64,000 bases of DNA from Oceanobacter antarcticus (lineage in GTDB: Bacteria; Pseudomonadota; Gammaproteobacteria; Pseudomonadales; Oceanobacteraceae): contig NZ_JBBKTX010000001.1 of the NCBI RefSeq assembly GCF_044962685.1, positions 265,832 through 329,831 on the forward strand, written 5' to 3'. The translations under genes were made by a program, and so were the position numbers. This document shows positions 17,642 through 27,094 of the stretch, one piece after another; the stretch's first letter is position 1, and each line of letters opens with the position of its first letter. Below the pieces are notes generated by a model. The model was not told the DNA's origin. It saw only the letters and a program-made list of their open reading frames with translations, and searched no databases.

Positions 17642-18817
17642 ATGGAAAGCCTGATTAACCTGTGGCATGACAGCGGTTTGTACCAAATGGAAACCGGTCA
17701 GGGTGCAATGATCCTGATTGGCTGTTTGTTGCTGTTTCTGGCCATACATCCAAAGTTTCAGTTTGAACCACTGCTGCTGCTGCCTATCGCGGTGGGTACT
17801 ATTTTCGTCAATATTCCCGGTGCCGGTTTTTATGCCGGTCCGGTATTTGATGCCCATGGCCACCTCGATTCACCTGCTGGATTGCTGTACTACATTTACC
17901 ATGCCGGGATTGAAACCGGACTGTTTCCGTTGCTGATCTTTATGGGCGTGGGCGCTATGACGGATTTTGGTCCGTTGCTGGCTAACCCGAAAACCCTGTT
18001 GCTCGGCGCAGCGGCGCAGTTTGGTATTTTCGGCACTCTGTTTGGTGCCGCTTTCTTTACTGACATTGGTGTGATGGATTTCACCCTGCAGCAAGCCTCC
18101 GCCATCGGGATTATTGGTGGTGCAGATGGTCCGACTTCGATCTTTATTGCATCGAAGCTGGCACCAGAACTGCTGGGTGCAATTGCAGTCGCGGCATATT
18201 CCTATATGGCACTGGTGCCGATGATCCAGCCGCCGATTATGAAAGCACTGACGTCCGTTGAAGAACGCAAGATTCAGATGGTGCAATTGCGTACCGTCAG
18301 CAAGGCCGAGAAGATTATCTTCCCGATTACTTTGCTGGTGCTGGTGGCTCTGTTGCTGCCTTCTGCTGCACCGCTGCTGGGGATGTTCTGTTTCGGTAAC
18401 CTGATGAAGGAATCCGGTGTGGTCGATCGTCTGAGTGATACTGCCCAGAACGCATTGATCAACGTGGTGACTATTTTCCTCGGGCTGGGTGTCGGGTCGA
18501 AAATGAGTTCAGACAAGTTCCTGAACTTTGACACCCTGAGCATTCTGATCCTGGGCATGCTGGCATTTTGTGTTGGTACGGCAACGGGTGTACTGATGGC
18601 GAAAGTCATGAACAAGTTATCGAAAGATCCGATCAACCCCCTGATTGGCTCTGCGGGTGTCTCCGCTGTACCTATGGCTGCGCGAGTGTCCAACAAGGTC
18701 GGTCTGGATGCCAACCCTCAGAACTTCCTGTTGATGCATGCCATGGGCCCCAACGTTGCCGGTGTTATCGGTTCTGCGGTGGCTGCTGGTGTGATGATCA
18801 GTTACTTTGGTGCTTAA
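17642..18817 (+). CDS. oadB: Oxaloacetate decarboxylase beta chain (Na+ pump)
   Basis: OadB is the multi-pass inner-membrane subunit that couples carboxybiotin decarboxylation to Na+ export. The 391-residue product begins MESLINLWHDSGLYQ and shows the family's GADGPTSIF segment (the essential Asp region), PPIMKALTSVEER, SAGVSAVPMAARVS and MHAMGPNVAGVIGSAVAAG. A GGAAGGAG ribosome site lies before the ATG, 15 bp after oadA. The strong terminator at 18846 closes the operon. Confidence 0.97.
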   Translation: MESLINLWHDSGLYQMETGQGAMILIGCLLLFLAIHPKFQFEPLLLLPIAVGTIFVNIPGAGFYAGPVFDAHGHLDSPAGLLYYIYHAGIETGLFPLLIFMGVGAMTDFGPLLANPKTLLLGAAAQFGIFGTLFGAAFFTDIGVMDFTLQQASAIGIIGGADGPTSIFIASKLAPELLGAIAVAAYSYMALVPMIQPPIMKALTSVEERKIQMVQLRTVSKAEKIIFPITLLVLVALLLPSAAPLLGMFCFGNLMKESGVVDRLSDTAQNALINVVTIFLGLGVGSKMSSDKFLNFDTLSILILGMLAFCVGTATGVLMAKVMNKLSKDPINPLIGSAGVSAVPMAARVSNKVGLDANPQNFLLMHAMGPNVAGVIGSAVAAGVMISYFGA

Positions 18818-18845
18818 CAGACCAGCGTTATGTTGATGTGTTTAC

Positions 18846-18885
18846 ACCCATAAAAAACGGCGCTTCGGCGCCGTTTTTTATGGGT
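18846..18885 (+). terminator. Rho-independent terminator of oadGAB, bidirectional
   Basis: An 18-bp perfect stem (ACCCATAAAAAACGGCGC and its complement) closes on a TTCG tetraloop and carries A-runs and T-runs on both sides. It can also end the convergent pilin operon. Confidence 0.95.
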
Positions 18886-18961
18886 GATGGATAACCGCTT
18901 ACATGGTCTTGCAGGCAGTGGTACAAAATCCCTGTCATGCAGTCTTTTAGTACCCTTGGGG

Positions 18962-19387
18962 TCAATACCAGCAGATATCATTGGTGCCTTTCAGGCTGTT
19001 ATAGGTTTCCAGGCCTTTGTTGCCAGCCTCGTTATAGGTCAGGATGCCGCAGGCCCAGTCAGTCTGGCTGGCAGTGGGAGTCGCTTTTAATGTGTAGGTG
19101 TGAGTGCCCAGGGTTGAGCTGATGCTATAGCTATCACTGACGTCGTCGATGCAGCTGTTTTTTAGCGTAGCACCACTGTATTTGGTGGCCGCTGCATACC
19201 GTTTTTCCAGTGTCTGGGATATTTCCAGTAAACAGGAGGTGGCGGCATTTCGGTTGGTCTTGATCACGTAATTGCGGTAACTCGGAATGCCGATAGCAAA
19301 CAGGATGCCAATAATCGCGATGGTCACCATCAGCTCGATCAGAGTGACGCCCCGCGCTGCAGTGCGCCGTGGACTCAGGTTATTCAT
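18962..19387 (-). CDS. pilE: Type IV pilin-like protein (PilE family)
   Basis: The 141-residue product has a class III leader ending in Gly (PRRTAARG), then the hydrophobic stretch TLIELMVTIAIIGILFAI with Glu at mature position 5; the first mature residue is Val. The rest matches minor pilin PilE, with cysteine pairs near the middle and end (NSCIDD, WACGIL, DICWY). It is exported and built into the pilus by the type IV pilus machine. The ATG at 19387 overlaps the upstream gene by 8 bp and has a GGAGGG ribosome site. Confidence 0.88.
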   Translation of the reverse strand: MNNLSPRRTAARGVTLIELMVTIAIIGILFAIGIPSYRNYVIKTNRNAATSCLLEISQTLEKRYAAATKYSGATLKNSCIDDVSDSYSISSTLGTHTYTLKATPTASQTDWACGILTYNEAGNKGLETYNSLKGTNDICWY

Positions 19388-22172
19388 CAAGCAGTTCCCT
19401 CCAACCAGACCAGCCCTGGTCGCCAGTGGTAAATGTAAATGGGTTATCGAGCCCGAGATTGGTGATTGTCTCTCCGGTGGTCGTGCTCTGGGATGTGTTT
19501 TCTTCGCTATGGCCTTGCAGGGTAGGCGTGCCACCAATGGAAATGACGGCGGGTGTGAATGCTTTGCCGGTGCCAATTTTGACGTTGCTGCCATCCACCG
19601 ATGCATTACGGTGCAAAACGTTGGTCGGAAACAGTCCAGTGTCGAGGGAATACAGATAATAGTAGGCATCACAGCTGGCTTCGGTATCTCGTTGCAGTGG
19701 CAAGAAGATCACGCTGGCGGCAATTTCTACCTGATCCGTAATGGTGACGTCGGATTCCAGTAGCTGAATATGTTCGTAGTTGGAGCTATGGTCGGTCTCT
19801 TTGGTGTAGGTGGTGCCGGCGTCGTTCCAAGAGCCGGATTCACCGATCATACTGATCCAGTCGGGTCGCCAACTGGTTTCGGAAGCGGGCAAGCGAAAGA
19901 CTTTTAAGCGTTCTGTGGTTTGAGCCACCATGTAGTCCTCGCCTCTGAGAGTAGCCGACTGTAACCAGAGTACGTTTTTCTGCACCGTAGATGAGGTGCC
20001 TATGTTCCCTGTCAGCTTCCAGGACAAGCTGCCTTTCATCGAGCCACTGTCGATCAGCACTGCGCTATAGACGTTGCCCTGGTTATCGCCAAAAGAGACT
20101 TCAAGATTTTCCAAATTGCTGCTGCCGCTGACTGCGAAGTACTGGTAAGCCAGTGGTGCGGTGGTAGCCTTGCTGGTTTTACTTGATAAATCGTAAACGG
20201 TTTTACTTGAGCCAGATGTCAGCTCCCTTACCACCAGATCGGTGTTATTGGTGATGTACATGGCGTATTGCTTGTTGTTGCTGGTGAAGGTTACCGGGCG
20301 ATGAGGGTTGTCGCCGCTGCTTTCTTCCACCCAGAGCACGCTGTCCAGATCACCAGCGGATGTTAGTTTCAAGGCATAGTGCATGGCACCGCCTTTGGCA
20401 GAACCAACAATGATGTTATCGCCAATGGTTGCAATTTGTCCTTCCATTGTGTGCTGGGTATAAAAGGTTGTGTAGTCATCCAGGTCGGTAACCAATGGTC
20501 GGGGCATAAACCCCCATTTTAATTGTCCGCCAGTATTGACGTCGTCACTGCGGTCAACGGCGTAGATAAAACCGTCATCTGTCTGAAAAATCACCAGATC
20601 ATCCAGAATGACGGGTTGGGTGATGTAAGGTGCACCGATCCAGGCGGAAGAATCCCGGTTGCCGAGGTAAGTACCACCAGCATAGTCAGGTGTGATGGTG
20701 TAGCTTTTGATCTGAGCGGTACTCAATGTACCGAGTGTTCCAAAGGCGGCGTCATCCAGGTTTTTAAATTTCACCAGTGTGCCAGAAGCATCCGTTGACC
20801 AGAGGCGCTCTTCGCGCAGAGAGGTTGTCATTTTGTTGTTGGCATCCCAGGTGGCTGTGCTACTGGTGCCACTGGTGGTTAGTTTGAATGCCATCAAGTG
20901 GCCGGTAATACCGCTACCGCCTGTGACGGCATCGGAGGTGTCATCGGTCTGATAGGGGATATAGGTCAAGTCGCCGTAATTAGCGGAGCTAGTGACCGCT
21001 GGAGCCGCGAGGCTGTAGATGCCGTCGTTTGGTGTCACATCGACAGCGGCAGCCGTGTACAGGTCGGTGAACATTCCTGTGTCCTGATAGGCGTATTCTA
21101 CTCCTGAGCTGTTGCCGACCTGGATGTTTGCCGCGAGTGCTTCGCCAATAAAGGCGGTTTGGGAATTTGCCTTGATCTCAAGTGTGCCATTGGCAACATA
21201 AATACCAGCGGCGATTTGCGCCTGGTCATTTATTGTCAGATCACCGTTGTGCACCCATATTTGCAGGCGTTCCGGATATTGCGTGGTATCACGGGCGCTG
21301 GCATTGCCATTCTCGCAACCGGCGATATTGATGCAGGAACCATTACCTTTGAAGGATGTACCATCATACAGGTGCAATTTTACGACCCCGCTGCCATCAC
21401 CTGCTTTATCACCGTTTGTTTCTGTCATGGCAACCTTGATGGTCACTCGGTCAGTCAGGGTCATTTTATTGATATAGTAGGTGCCGGGTTCAAAGTAGAC
21501 CACGTCGGTGTTAGATATATTCAGATAGCTGATACGGTAGGGAAGTTCAGGTATTGTGGGGTCAGGATCGACGTAATAGTTAAAGTACATTTCTCCTTTG
21601 CTGCCTGTTCCTCCTTCTATTTCCTGCCATTCACTGCCCAAGCGATTATCGAATGTTGCGGTGTAGGTATTGCCACTTTTCTGGATGCTGAGAAGAAAGT
21701 TGCCCAGATCGCTATCAGCAGTGTTGTAGCCAATATCGGTGGTACAAGGAGAGCTACCATTAACACAAAATAGCTTTTGACTACTATTGTAGCGATACCA
21801 GTTACTGGGATATTGAAAGGTATCGCCATCGTTTTTATATCTGAAAATGGCAGAACTGGATGTTGTTAAAAAAGTGGGCAGGGTCAGAGGATCCAGCGTT
21901 GTATCACTGGCTGTTAGCCCACAATCTGTTTTAGTCGGGTCTCCCTGGTAGAGATTACTGCTGCCTACGTTGACCGTTGAACTTCCAGAAAAGGTCACCT
22001 GACAGGTTTTTGAATCCCCGCTGCTGCCTATGCTGACGGTTCCGTCTTTCAATACAGCAAAGGCACCGGCCTCCAGCGAGGTCGAGGTGACCGGATCACA
22101 GGCACCCGCCAGGGTCTGGTGAGTAAACGCAGCCAGTACAATCAGGTGAGCAAGATATCGAAGCGGTTTCAT
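19380..22172 (-). CDS. pilY1: PilY1-like pilus tip protein with an unusual N-terminal half
   Basis: The 930-residue exported protein has a signal peptide (MKPLRYLAHLIVLAAFTHQTLA) and lies where pilY1 is always found. The C-terminal half (about 480-800) resembles the PilY1 beta-propeller: SSAWIGAPYITQPVI, IFQTDDGFIYAVDRSDD and KWGFMPRPLV are typical. The N-terminal half lacks a recognisable von Willebrand A domain. It contains repeated strands (TLTDRVTIKVA, GDLTINDQAQIAAGIYVANG) like MshQ-type or polymer-forming adhesins. The ATG at 22172 follows AGGAGG. It probably acts in pilus priming and adhesion. Confidence 0.75.
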   Translation of the reverse strand: MKPLRYLAHLIVLAAFTHQTLAGACDPVTSTSLEAGAFAVLKDGTVSIGSSGDSKTCQVTFSGSSTVNVGSSNLYQGDPTKTDCGLTASDTTLDPLTLPTFLTTSSSAIFRYKNDGDTFQYPSNWYRYNSSQKLFCVNGSSPCTTDIGYNTADSDLGNFLLSIQKSGNTYTATFDNRLGSEWQEIEGGTGSKGEMYFNYYVDPDPTIPELPYRISYLNISNTDVVYFEPGTYYINKMTLTDRVTIKVAMTETNGDKAGDGSGVVKLHLYDGTSFKGNGSCINIAGCENGNASARDTTQYPERLQIWVHNGDLTINDQAQIAAGIYVANGTLEIKANSQTAFIGEALAANIQVGNSSGVEYAYQDTGMFTDLYTAAAVDVTPNDGIYSLAAPAVTSSANYGDLTYIPYQTDDTSDAVTGGSGITGHLMAFKLTTSGTSSTATWDANNKMTTSLREERLWSTDASGTLVKFKNLDDAAFGTLGTLSTAQIKSYTITPDYAGGTYLGNRDSSAWIGAPYITQPVILDDLVIFQTDDGFIYAVDRSDDVNTGGQLKWGFMPRPLVTDLDDYTTFYTQHTMEGQIATIGDNIIVGSAKGGAMHYALKLTSAGDLDSVLWVEESSGDNPHRPVTFTSNNKQYAMYITNNTDLVVRELTSGSSKTVYDLSSKTSKATTAPLAYQYFAVSGSSNLENLEVSFGDNQGNVYSAVLIDSGSMKGSLSWKLTGNIGTSSTVQKNVLWLQSATLRGEDYMVAQTTERLKVFRLPASETSWRPDWISMIGESGSWNDAGTTYTKETDHSSNYEHIQLLESDVTITDQVEIAASVIFLPLQRDTEASCDAYYYLYSLDTGLFPTNVLHRNASVDGSNVKIGTGKAFTPAVISIGGTPTLQGHSEENTSQSTTTGETITNLGLDNPFTFTTGDQGWSGWRELLDE

Positions 22173-22183
22173 CAATAAACCTC

Positions 22184-22858
22184 CTAGTGCAAAACGCTGT
22201 ATACGGCTTGTAAGCGCACGCGGGTGGTGGGTTGGGAGCCGTAGCCTGCAACGGTGATGGTAAAGCGGTCGGTCTGGCGCGCTGCACCAGTGCTGCCAAG
22301 GCTGTTGGAATAGCCCTCGGCATCGGCATTGGTGTAGCACAGGCTGGATGTGTCGGTGTCGTTGTCGTAACCGATCATAAAGCGGGGTGACTTGGCTAGC
22401 TTCAGAGCCGCCAGTGCGGTTTTAGTGTCACTGTTGTAGCTGTACAGACTGACGGAGTCGTCATCGTTCCATTTGGCACTTTTTGCCAGCCAGGGAGTGG
22501 AGGTGTCGCAGTTATCAGTTCCTTGCCCGCCACCGCTGCCGTCTGAAACCGTCAGGGTTTTGTACATGCCCTTGTTGACGCCGAAGGTGTCGGCAATCTT
22601 GTTTTGTTCTACCAGGGCGAGAACGTAGGCTTTGGCTTGATCCAGCGTATATTCTGCCGCCTGGAAGGCCCGGTTACGATCTTCGTTGTTCGACGCCATA
22701 CGAATTTCGAGAGTGGTTGATTGCACCGCCGAAATACCGGCAACGGTGAGTACCAGCAGGACAATAATGCTGACGATAAGCGCGGATCCGCTTTGGTGGG
22801 ATGCGAGCGCTGTTGCTGTTGCTTGCTGCCGAAGGGCCACTGCCTTGTGGAATGACAT
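22184..22858 (-). CDS. pilX: Minor pilin-associated protein PilX
   Basis: PilX-type proteins are minor pilins that prime assembly together with PilV, PilW and PilY1. The 224-residue product has a prepilin-like segment (QSGSALIVSIIVLLVLTVAG) with Gly-Ser at the processing site and no Glu5, which is normal for PilX. It continues with TTLEIRMASNNEDRNRAFQAAE, a family hallmark. The ATG at 22858 has AGAGG upstream; an ATG at 22900, three bases after the pilW stop, is an alternative. Confidence 0.85.
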   Translation of the reverse strand: MSFHKAVALRQQATATALASHQSGSALIVSIIVLLVLTVAGISAVQSTTLEIRMASNNEDRNRAFQAAEYTLDQAKAYVLALVEQNKIADTFGVNKGMYKTLTVSDGSGGGQGTDNCDTSTPWLAKSAKWNDDDSVSLYSYNSDTKTALAALKLAKSPRFMIGYDNDTDTSSLCYTNADAEGYSNSLGSTGAARQTDRFTITVAGYGSQPTTRVRLQAVYSVLH

Positions 22859-22903
22859 GTTGCTATGCCTCTGTTGCTCTGGTCGGGTGTATTGCTTCAT
22901 CTG

Positions 22904-23947
22904 TTACTGCAAGCGACCGCGAATCGCGACGACGAAACTGCTACTGCGGCGAATTTTTCGGTCTGTGGGGGTTATTTCTGTCAGGGTGCCGTCGGTCTCG
23001 CGCTGATAAAACTGATAAGGGGTCTTGGAGTCGGTGATGTTGTCTTCGAGGCTTTCGGCCAGCAGGCTGACGCGTACGCTAATGACCTGATCCCACTCGC
23101 CTGCCGTGATGGCGGCGGCTGTTTTGTATTCATCGGGGTATCCGTCACTATTGGTGTCTACGGCGTACTCCAGTTGCATATCGGTAATGCCTTCGACTAT
23201 TTCATGGGTTTCCGCGCTGCCTGCATCGGTGTTGCGTACAAACAGGGCGCTATTGCCGTCGTCGTTGGTTCCGACGTAATAACTGGTAGTGCGTACCTTG
23301 ATCACGGAGGCACCGGCAGAGTAGGCGTAAGGAAAATTCTTGGTGGCATTGCCTGGGGTGGTGCTGTTACCGGTGTTGTGTACGGTGGTGCCATTGCTCT
23401 CGGTATAGTGTGTCACTTGAAAGATAGAGGCTGTCCGGCAATCGGTGATCACAACAATATCGCTGCCCCCGAAGGGTGCTGGATCCATTACCGTGGTGCG
23501 CAGTACGGCAGAATTGTTATTCATGGTGCCTTCGAGCTTGGAGCCGGTGCCGTAGGAACCGCGAACCACCAACACATCGGTTCCTGTTTTGACGTCGGTA
23601 GAAATTTCCGTTGGCAGGCTGTTGCCATTGTCATAACCCTGCACGATGGTGCCGAACTGCTGGTCAAAACCTGTGGCATCTTTGAGCATGTTATACATTG
23701 CATCAATACTGCTGAGGCAGGAATAGCCGGAACCCGCCATGCGGATCTCTCTGGACAGGTAGTCGTAAGAAATGCGGACATTTTCTTGTAATCGGGCCAT
23801 GGCATCATTGGTACGATAGACGCTCTGATTACTCTGGAATACCGAAAAAACGCCAGCAATAATCACTGCATCCAGCGCCAGAACGATCATGAGTTCGATC
23901 AGTGAGAAGCCACGGGATTGAGCGGACATTACCTTTCTATTGCTCAT
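22904..23947 (-). CDS. pilW: Minor pilin PilW
   Basis: The 347-residue product starts with a short leader and the prepilin motif RGFSLIELMIVLALDAVIIAG, then LQENVRISYDYLSREIRMAGSGY, typical of PilW. It is a minor pilin that takes part in the initiation complex at the pilus tip. It overlaps pilV by four bases. A second ATG at 23929 with AAAGG upstream would shorten the leader by six residues. Confidence 0.9.
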   Translation of the reverse strand: MSNRKVMSAQSRGFSLIELMIVLALDAVIIAGVFSVFQSNQSVYRTNDAMARLQENVRISYDYLSREIRMAGSGYSCLSSIDAMYNMLKDATGFDQQFGTIVQGYDNGNSLPTEISTDVKTGTDVLVVRGSYGTGSKLEGTMNNNSAVLRTTVMDPAPFGGSDIVVITDCRTASIFQVTHYTESNGTTVHNTGNSTTPGNATKNFPYAYSAGASVIKVRTTSYYVGTNDDGNSALFVRNTDAGSAETHEIVEGITDMQLEYAVDTNSDGYPDEYKTAAAITAGEWDQVISVRVSLLAESLEDNITDSKTPYQFYQRETDGTLTEITPTDRKIRRSSSFVVAIRGRLQ

Positions 23948-24450
23948 AAGACGGCAACCATGTTGATGCTGAGAGTGCGGTCATCTTCAATATCGCCATC
24001 GTCGTCGAGATCCTCGGTAACAGACAGATCGTACCAGCTGATGGTAACGTCGCACATGGTGACTGCGGTAATCGCATTAGTAGAACAGGAGACAACACCT
24101 TTGCCACTGGGGAGGGTGCGTGTGATTTCGCTTTGCCAGTCTTTCAGATCAGTCGCTGCTAGCCCGTCGTCCGTTGTTGTGGCTGTTGTGGCTGTTGCGG
24201 TGTTGTAGTTATTGGTCGCAGCATATTTGCTGTTAGAGCGCAGGCGTTCGAACATGTCGTAGACCAGAATGCTGGCCTGCGAGCGTAGATACGCTGCGTT
24301 ATTTTCTTGCAGGGCACGGGTTTGTAAGCCCGCCAGGCCGAGCAAGCCGATCGAAACAATCACAATGGAGACCAGTACTTCAACCAGGCCAAAGCCGGAC
24401 TGCCCTTGTGGTGCTTTTGCTGTTTGAGCGGAATGAGTTATTGGATACAT
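23944..24450 (-). CDS. pilV: Minor pilin PilV
   Basis: The 168-residue product has an 18-residue leader ending in Gly and the PilV motif GFGLVEVLVSIVIVSIGLLG, followed by GLQTRALQENNAAYLRSQA. Between residues 84 and 100 there is a Thr/Ala/Asn-rich low-complexity stretch. It belongs to the minor-pilin tip complex and is coupled to pilW. Confidence 0.9.
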   Translation of the reverse strand: MYPITHSAQTAKAPQGQSGFGLVEVLVSIVIVSIGLLGLAGLQTRALQENNAAYLRSQASILVYDMFERLRSNSKYAATNNYNTATATTATTTDDGLAATDLKDWQSEITRTLPSGKGVVSCSTNAITAVTMCDVTISWYDLSVTEDLDDDGDIEDDRTLSINMVAVL

Positions 24451-24462
24451 GAAAGGTCTCCG

Positions 24463-25032
24463 TCAGCAGTCGCTTTTTTGGGTGGCGGTGATGCTGGTGC
24501 GCCCACCAGACGCGATGCCGACTTCGCGGGCGTTGACTGCAGCGGGTGCTTGTTCGGAGCAAATAACGACCTTGCCAGGGTTGTTAGTGATATTGCCGTC
24601 GGCCTTGTAGCGGATCGCTGCGGCAAATTCTGAATCCGGGTAGATATTGACGCTGGATGCGGCGTCTGCGTACTTGATGACTTCTTCGCTGCTATCCGCC
24701 GCCAGCGTGCCGCTGCCATCGGTGTCCTGAAAGGTGATCCAGCCATCGGCCCAGTTGCTGGAGTTGCAACTTGTCTGGTCTTTGCTGGGGCATAGCACCA
24801 CATTGGTATTGCGTTTGACCGCTTCGGTGCGGGCGAAAACCAGTGCGCCCATAAAACGGTTGGCTTCCGCAGTCAGTTCGGAGCGGCTCAGAAAGCTGCT
24901 GAGGGAAGGGGCTGCGGCAAACATGATGATGCCAAATATAGCGATAGTGACCATCAGCTCGATCAGGGTAAAACCAGACAGGGGGCGGACGGGCGCCAAC
25001 CGGATGGGCGGACGATATAAAGACAACAACAT
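24463..25032 (-). CDS. fimT: FimT/GspH-family minor pilin
   Basis: The first gene of the minor-pilin operon encodes a 189-residue protein with leader RPLSG, the N-methylation motif FTLIELMVTIAIFGIIMFAAAPS and the GspH/FimT pattern LTAEANRFMGALVFARTEAVKRNTNVVLCP. FimT proteins are minor pilins, in some species DNA-binding during natural transformation. The C-terminal AREVGIASGGRTSITATQK is a family signature. pilV starts 12 bp after its stop. Confidence 0.88.
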   Translation of the reverse strand: MLLSLYRPPIRLAPVRPLSGFTLIELMVTIAIFGIIMFAAAPSLSSFLSRSELTAEANRFMGALVFARTEAVKRNTNVVLCPSKDQTSCNSSNWADGWITFQDTDGSGTLAADSSEEVIKYADAASSVNIYPDSEFAAAIRYKADGNITNNPGKVVICSEQAPAAVNAREVGIASGGRTSITATQKSDC

Positions 25033-25152
25033 GGTTCAGGCTCCTTTTTAAACCATTCAGCCTGTGTGCTTGCTACACCATAAGTGAAGTGGCTGATAAT
25101 GGTCGAATATGACATCTGTTTTTGTCGCTTGCAAACAGACTACTTGGTTCAC

Positions 25153-25572
25153 TTATGAGCCGATAATGGCCTTGTTAAGTGTATTTGATGACGTATCTTG
25201 ACGTTGATAGTAGACGCTTAATTCCAGCAACTGGCTCTTTTTAAGTTTGACCGATGGATCACGTAAAGATCTGATGCCAAAGTATGGGTTTGTGTGCTCT
25301 GCTGCATTGTTCGTCAATATCTGATGGTTATGTAAAAAAATAATTTCTTTGAATGAAGTGATAAGCGGTGCCGAATTTGGGATGAGTGGAGCGAATTGTT
25401 GCTGGTATCCGGCTTGTTTTATCGCGAAAGAAAGGCTGTCTGGCAAGAGGGGATACCGTTGGAATACTTGATGTAACTCATTGATTTTGTTCTGCAGAAG
25501 TAATAAATCGGCTGATCCTGATGGCGTCTTTGGGATGGTTAAAAAAGAAAGAAAATTGCAAAAAAAAAGCAC
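25153..25572 (-). CDS. Possible orphan protein, unrecognised
   Basis: The frame encodes up to 139 residues with protein-like composition (for example INELHQVFQRYPLLPDS and SVYYQRQDTSSN) but no family I know. The only ATG (25572) lies inside the mqo terminator, so a later TTG start is more likely and the N-terminal 20-25 residues are doubtful. It is AT-richer than its neighbours. It could be a genuine short gene or chance. Confidence 0.3.
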   Translation of the reverse strand: MLFFCNFLSFLTIPKTPSGSADLLLLQNKINELHQVFQRYPLLPDSLSFAIKQAGYQQQFAPLIPNSAPLITSFKEIIFLHNHQILTNNAAEHTNPYFGIRSLRDPSVKLKKSQLLELSVYYQRQDTSSNTLNKAIIGS

Positions 25573-25588
25573 CGTTACGGTGCTTTTT
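25560..25588 (-). terminator. Rho-independent terminator of mqo
   Basis: AAAAAGCACCG pairs with CGGTGCTTTTT around TTA; read on the minus strand it ends in about nine T residues, 25 bp after the mqo stop. Confidence 0.92.
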
Positions 25589-25612
25589 AAAAGAAGAGAA
25601 GTTCGGCTGTTA

Positions 25613-27094
25613 TTATTTCAGTTTCAGCGTGCTCAGCGTGTGCTCACGAACGCGCCCAAGCAGTTCGCTGTTCTCTATCAGTGACTCGCCGTAGGATGGG
25701 ATCATGGTTTTTAAACCTTGCTGCCATTCCCCCGTCATTTTTTCTGCGAAGCATTTGTCCAATACTTCCAGCATGGCATGGGCTGCGACGGATGCCCCTG
25801 GAGAGGCACCGAGCAGGGCGGCTAATGAGCCATCGGCAGCGGCGACCAGTTCGGTGCCAAATTCCAGCTTGCCCTTGCCCTTGGCGTCTTTCTTGATGAC
25901 TTGAACTCGTTGCCCGGCATGGGCCAGAGTCCAGTCACTGGACTTGCAGTCAGGGAAGTAACCCCGCAGTGTTTCTACCCGGTCATCGTGGGATTGCATG
26001 ACTTCACTGATCAGATATTTGGTCAGATCCATATTGTTCATGCCCACCGATATCATCGGGAACAGGTTGTCGGTGCTGACCGATTTGAGCAAATCCAACT
26101 TGGAGCCAGATTTCAGAAATTTGGTGGTAAAGCCGGCGTAGGGGCCGAACAGCAAGGCTGGTTCACCGTTGATAATACGAGTATCCAGGTGTGGAACCGA
26201 CATGGGAGGTGCACCAATGGGGGCTTTGCCATATACCTTGGCATGGTGCTGCGAGACGATTTTTTCATCCTTGCATACCAGCCACTGACCGCTGACAGGG
26301 AAACCGCCATAACCTTCGGCTTCTTCTATACCGGACGCTTGCAACAGGGGCAGTGAGCCGCCGCCAGCACCGAGGAAAACAAAGCCGGTATTCACTGTTT
26401 TGGTTTTGCCAGACAGGCGATCCCGCAGCGTGACCGTCCAGCGTTTCTGCTGTTGGTGGCGCTCGAAATCAATGACTTCATGATTCAACAGCAGATCAAA
26501 ATTCTCTTGCTGTTCCAAATGCCCAACCAGGTTGCGCGTTAGTGAGCCGAAATCGACATCGGAACCGTAGGAGGTACGGGTAGCAGCCACCTTTTCATTG
26601 GGGTCTCGGCCACCCATCACCAATGGCATCCACTGTTTGAGTACTTCCGGGTCTTCGCTGAATTCCATGTCTTTGAAGAGGTGGTGTGCGGACATCTTTT
26701 CCGCACGCTGGCGCAGAAAGGCAACGTTTTTCTCACCCCAGACAAAGCTCATATGAGGCGTGGCATTAATAAACTGGTCGGGTTGTGGAAGATCTCCTGT
26801 CTCGACCAGATAGCTCCAGAGTTGGAGGGATATTTCGAAATTGGCATTGATGGTTAATGCCCGGTCGATGCTGATGTTACCGCTGTCATCTTCCGCCGTG
26901 TAATTGAGTTCACAGTAGCCAGCGTGACCGGTGCCTGCGTTGTTCCATCCATCGGTGCTCTCGTGAGCAACATGATCCAAACGTTCTACCATTGTGAGTT
27001 TGAGCGCCGGATCGAGCTTGTTCAGCAGCGTACCCAGGGTCGCACTCATTACTCCTCCGCCAACCAGGAGTACATCGACCTGTTGTGTAGTCAT
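25613..27094 (-). CDS. mqo: Malate:quinone oxidoreductase
   Basis: Mqo oxidises malate to oxaloacetate at the membrane and passes electrons to quinones in the TCA cycle. The 493-residue FAD enzyme has the dinucleotide-binding start VDVLLVGGGVMSATLGTLL, the STDGWNNAGTGHAGYCELNYT segment, GAGGGSLPLLQASGI and GPYAGFTTKFLK. It is transcribed alone and has its own terminator. Its product, oxaloacetate, is the substrate of the OadGAB complex encoded 8 kb away. Confidence 0.96.
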   Translation of the reverse strand: MTTQQVDVLLVGGGVMSATLGTLLNKLDPALKLTMVERLDHVAHESTDGWNNAGTGHAGYCELNYTAEDDSGNISIDRALTINANFEISLQLWSYLVETGDLPQPDQFINATPHMSFVWGEKNVAFLRQRAEKMSAHHLFKDMEFSEDPEVLKQWMPLVMGGRDPNEKVAATRTSYGSDVDFGSLTRNLVGHLEQQENFDLLLNHEVIDFERHQQQKRWTVTLRDRLSGKTKTVNTGFVFLGAGGGSLPLLQASGIEEAEGYGGFPVSGQWLVCKDEKIVSQHHAKVYGKAPIGAPPMSVPHLDTRIINGEPALLFGPYAGFTTKFLKSGSKLDLLKSVSTDNLFPMISVGMNNMDLTKYLISEVMQSHDDRVETLRGYFPDCKSSDWTLAHAGQRVQVIKKDAKGKGKLEFGTELVAAADGSLAALLGASPGASVAAHAMLEVLDKCFAEKMTGEWQQGLKTMIPSYGESLIENSELLGRVREHTLSTLKLK

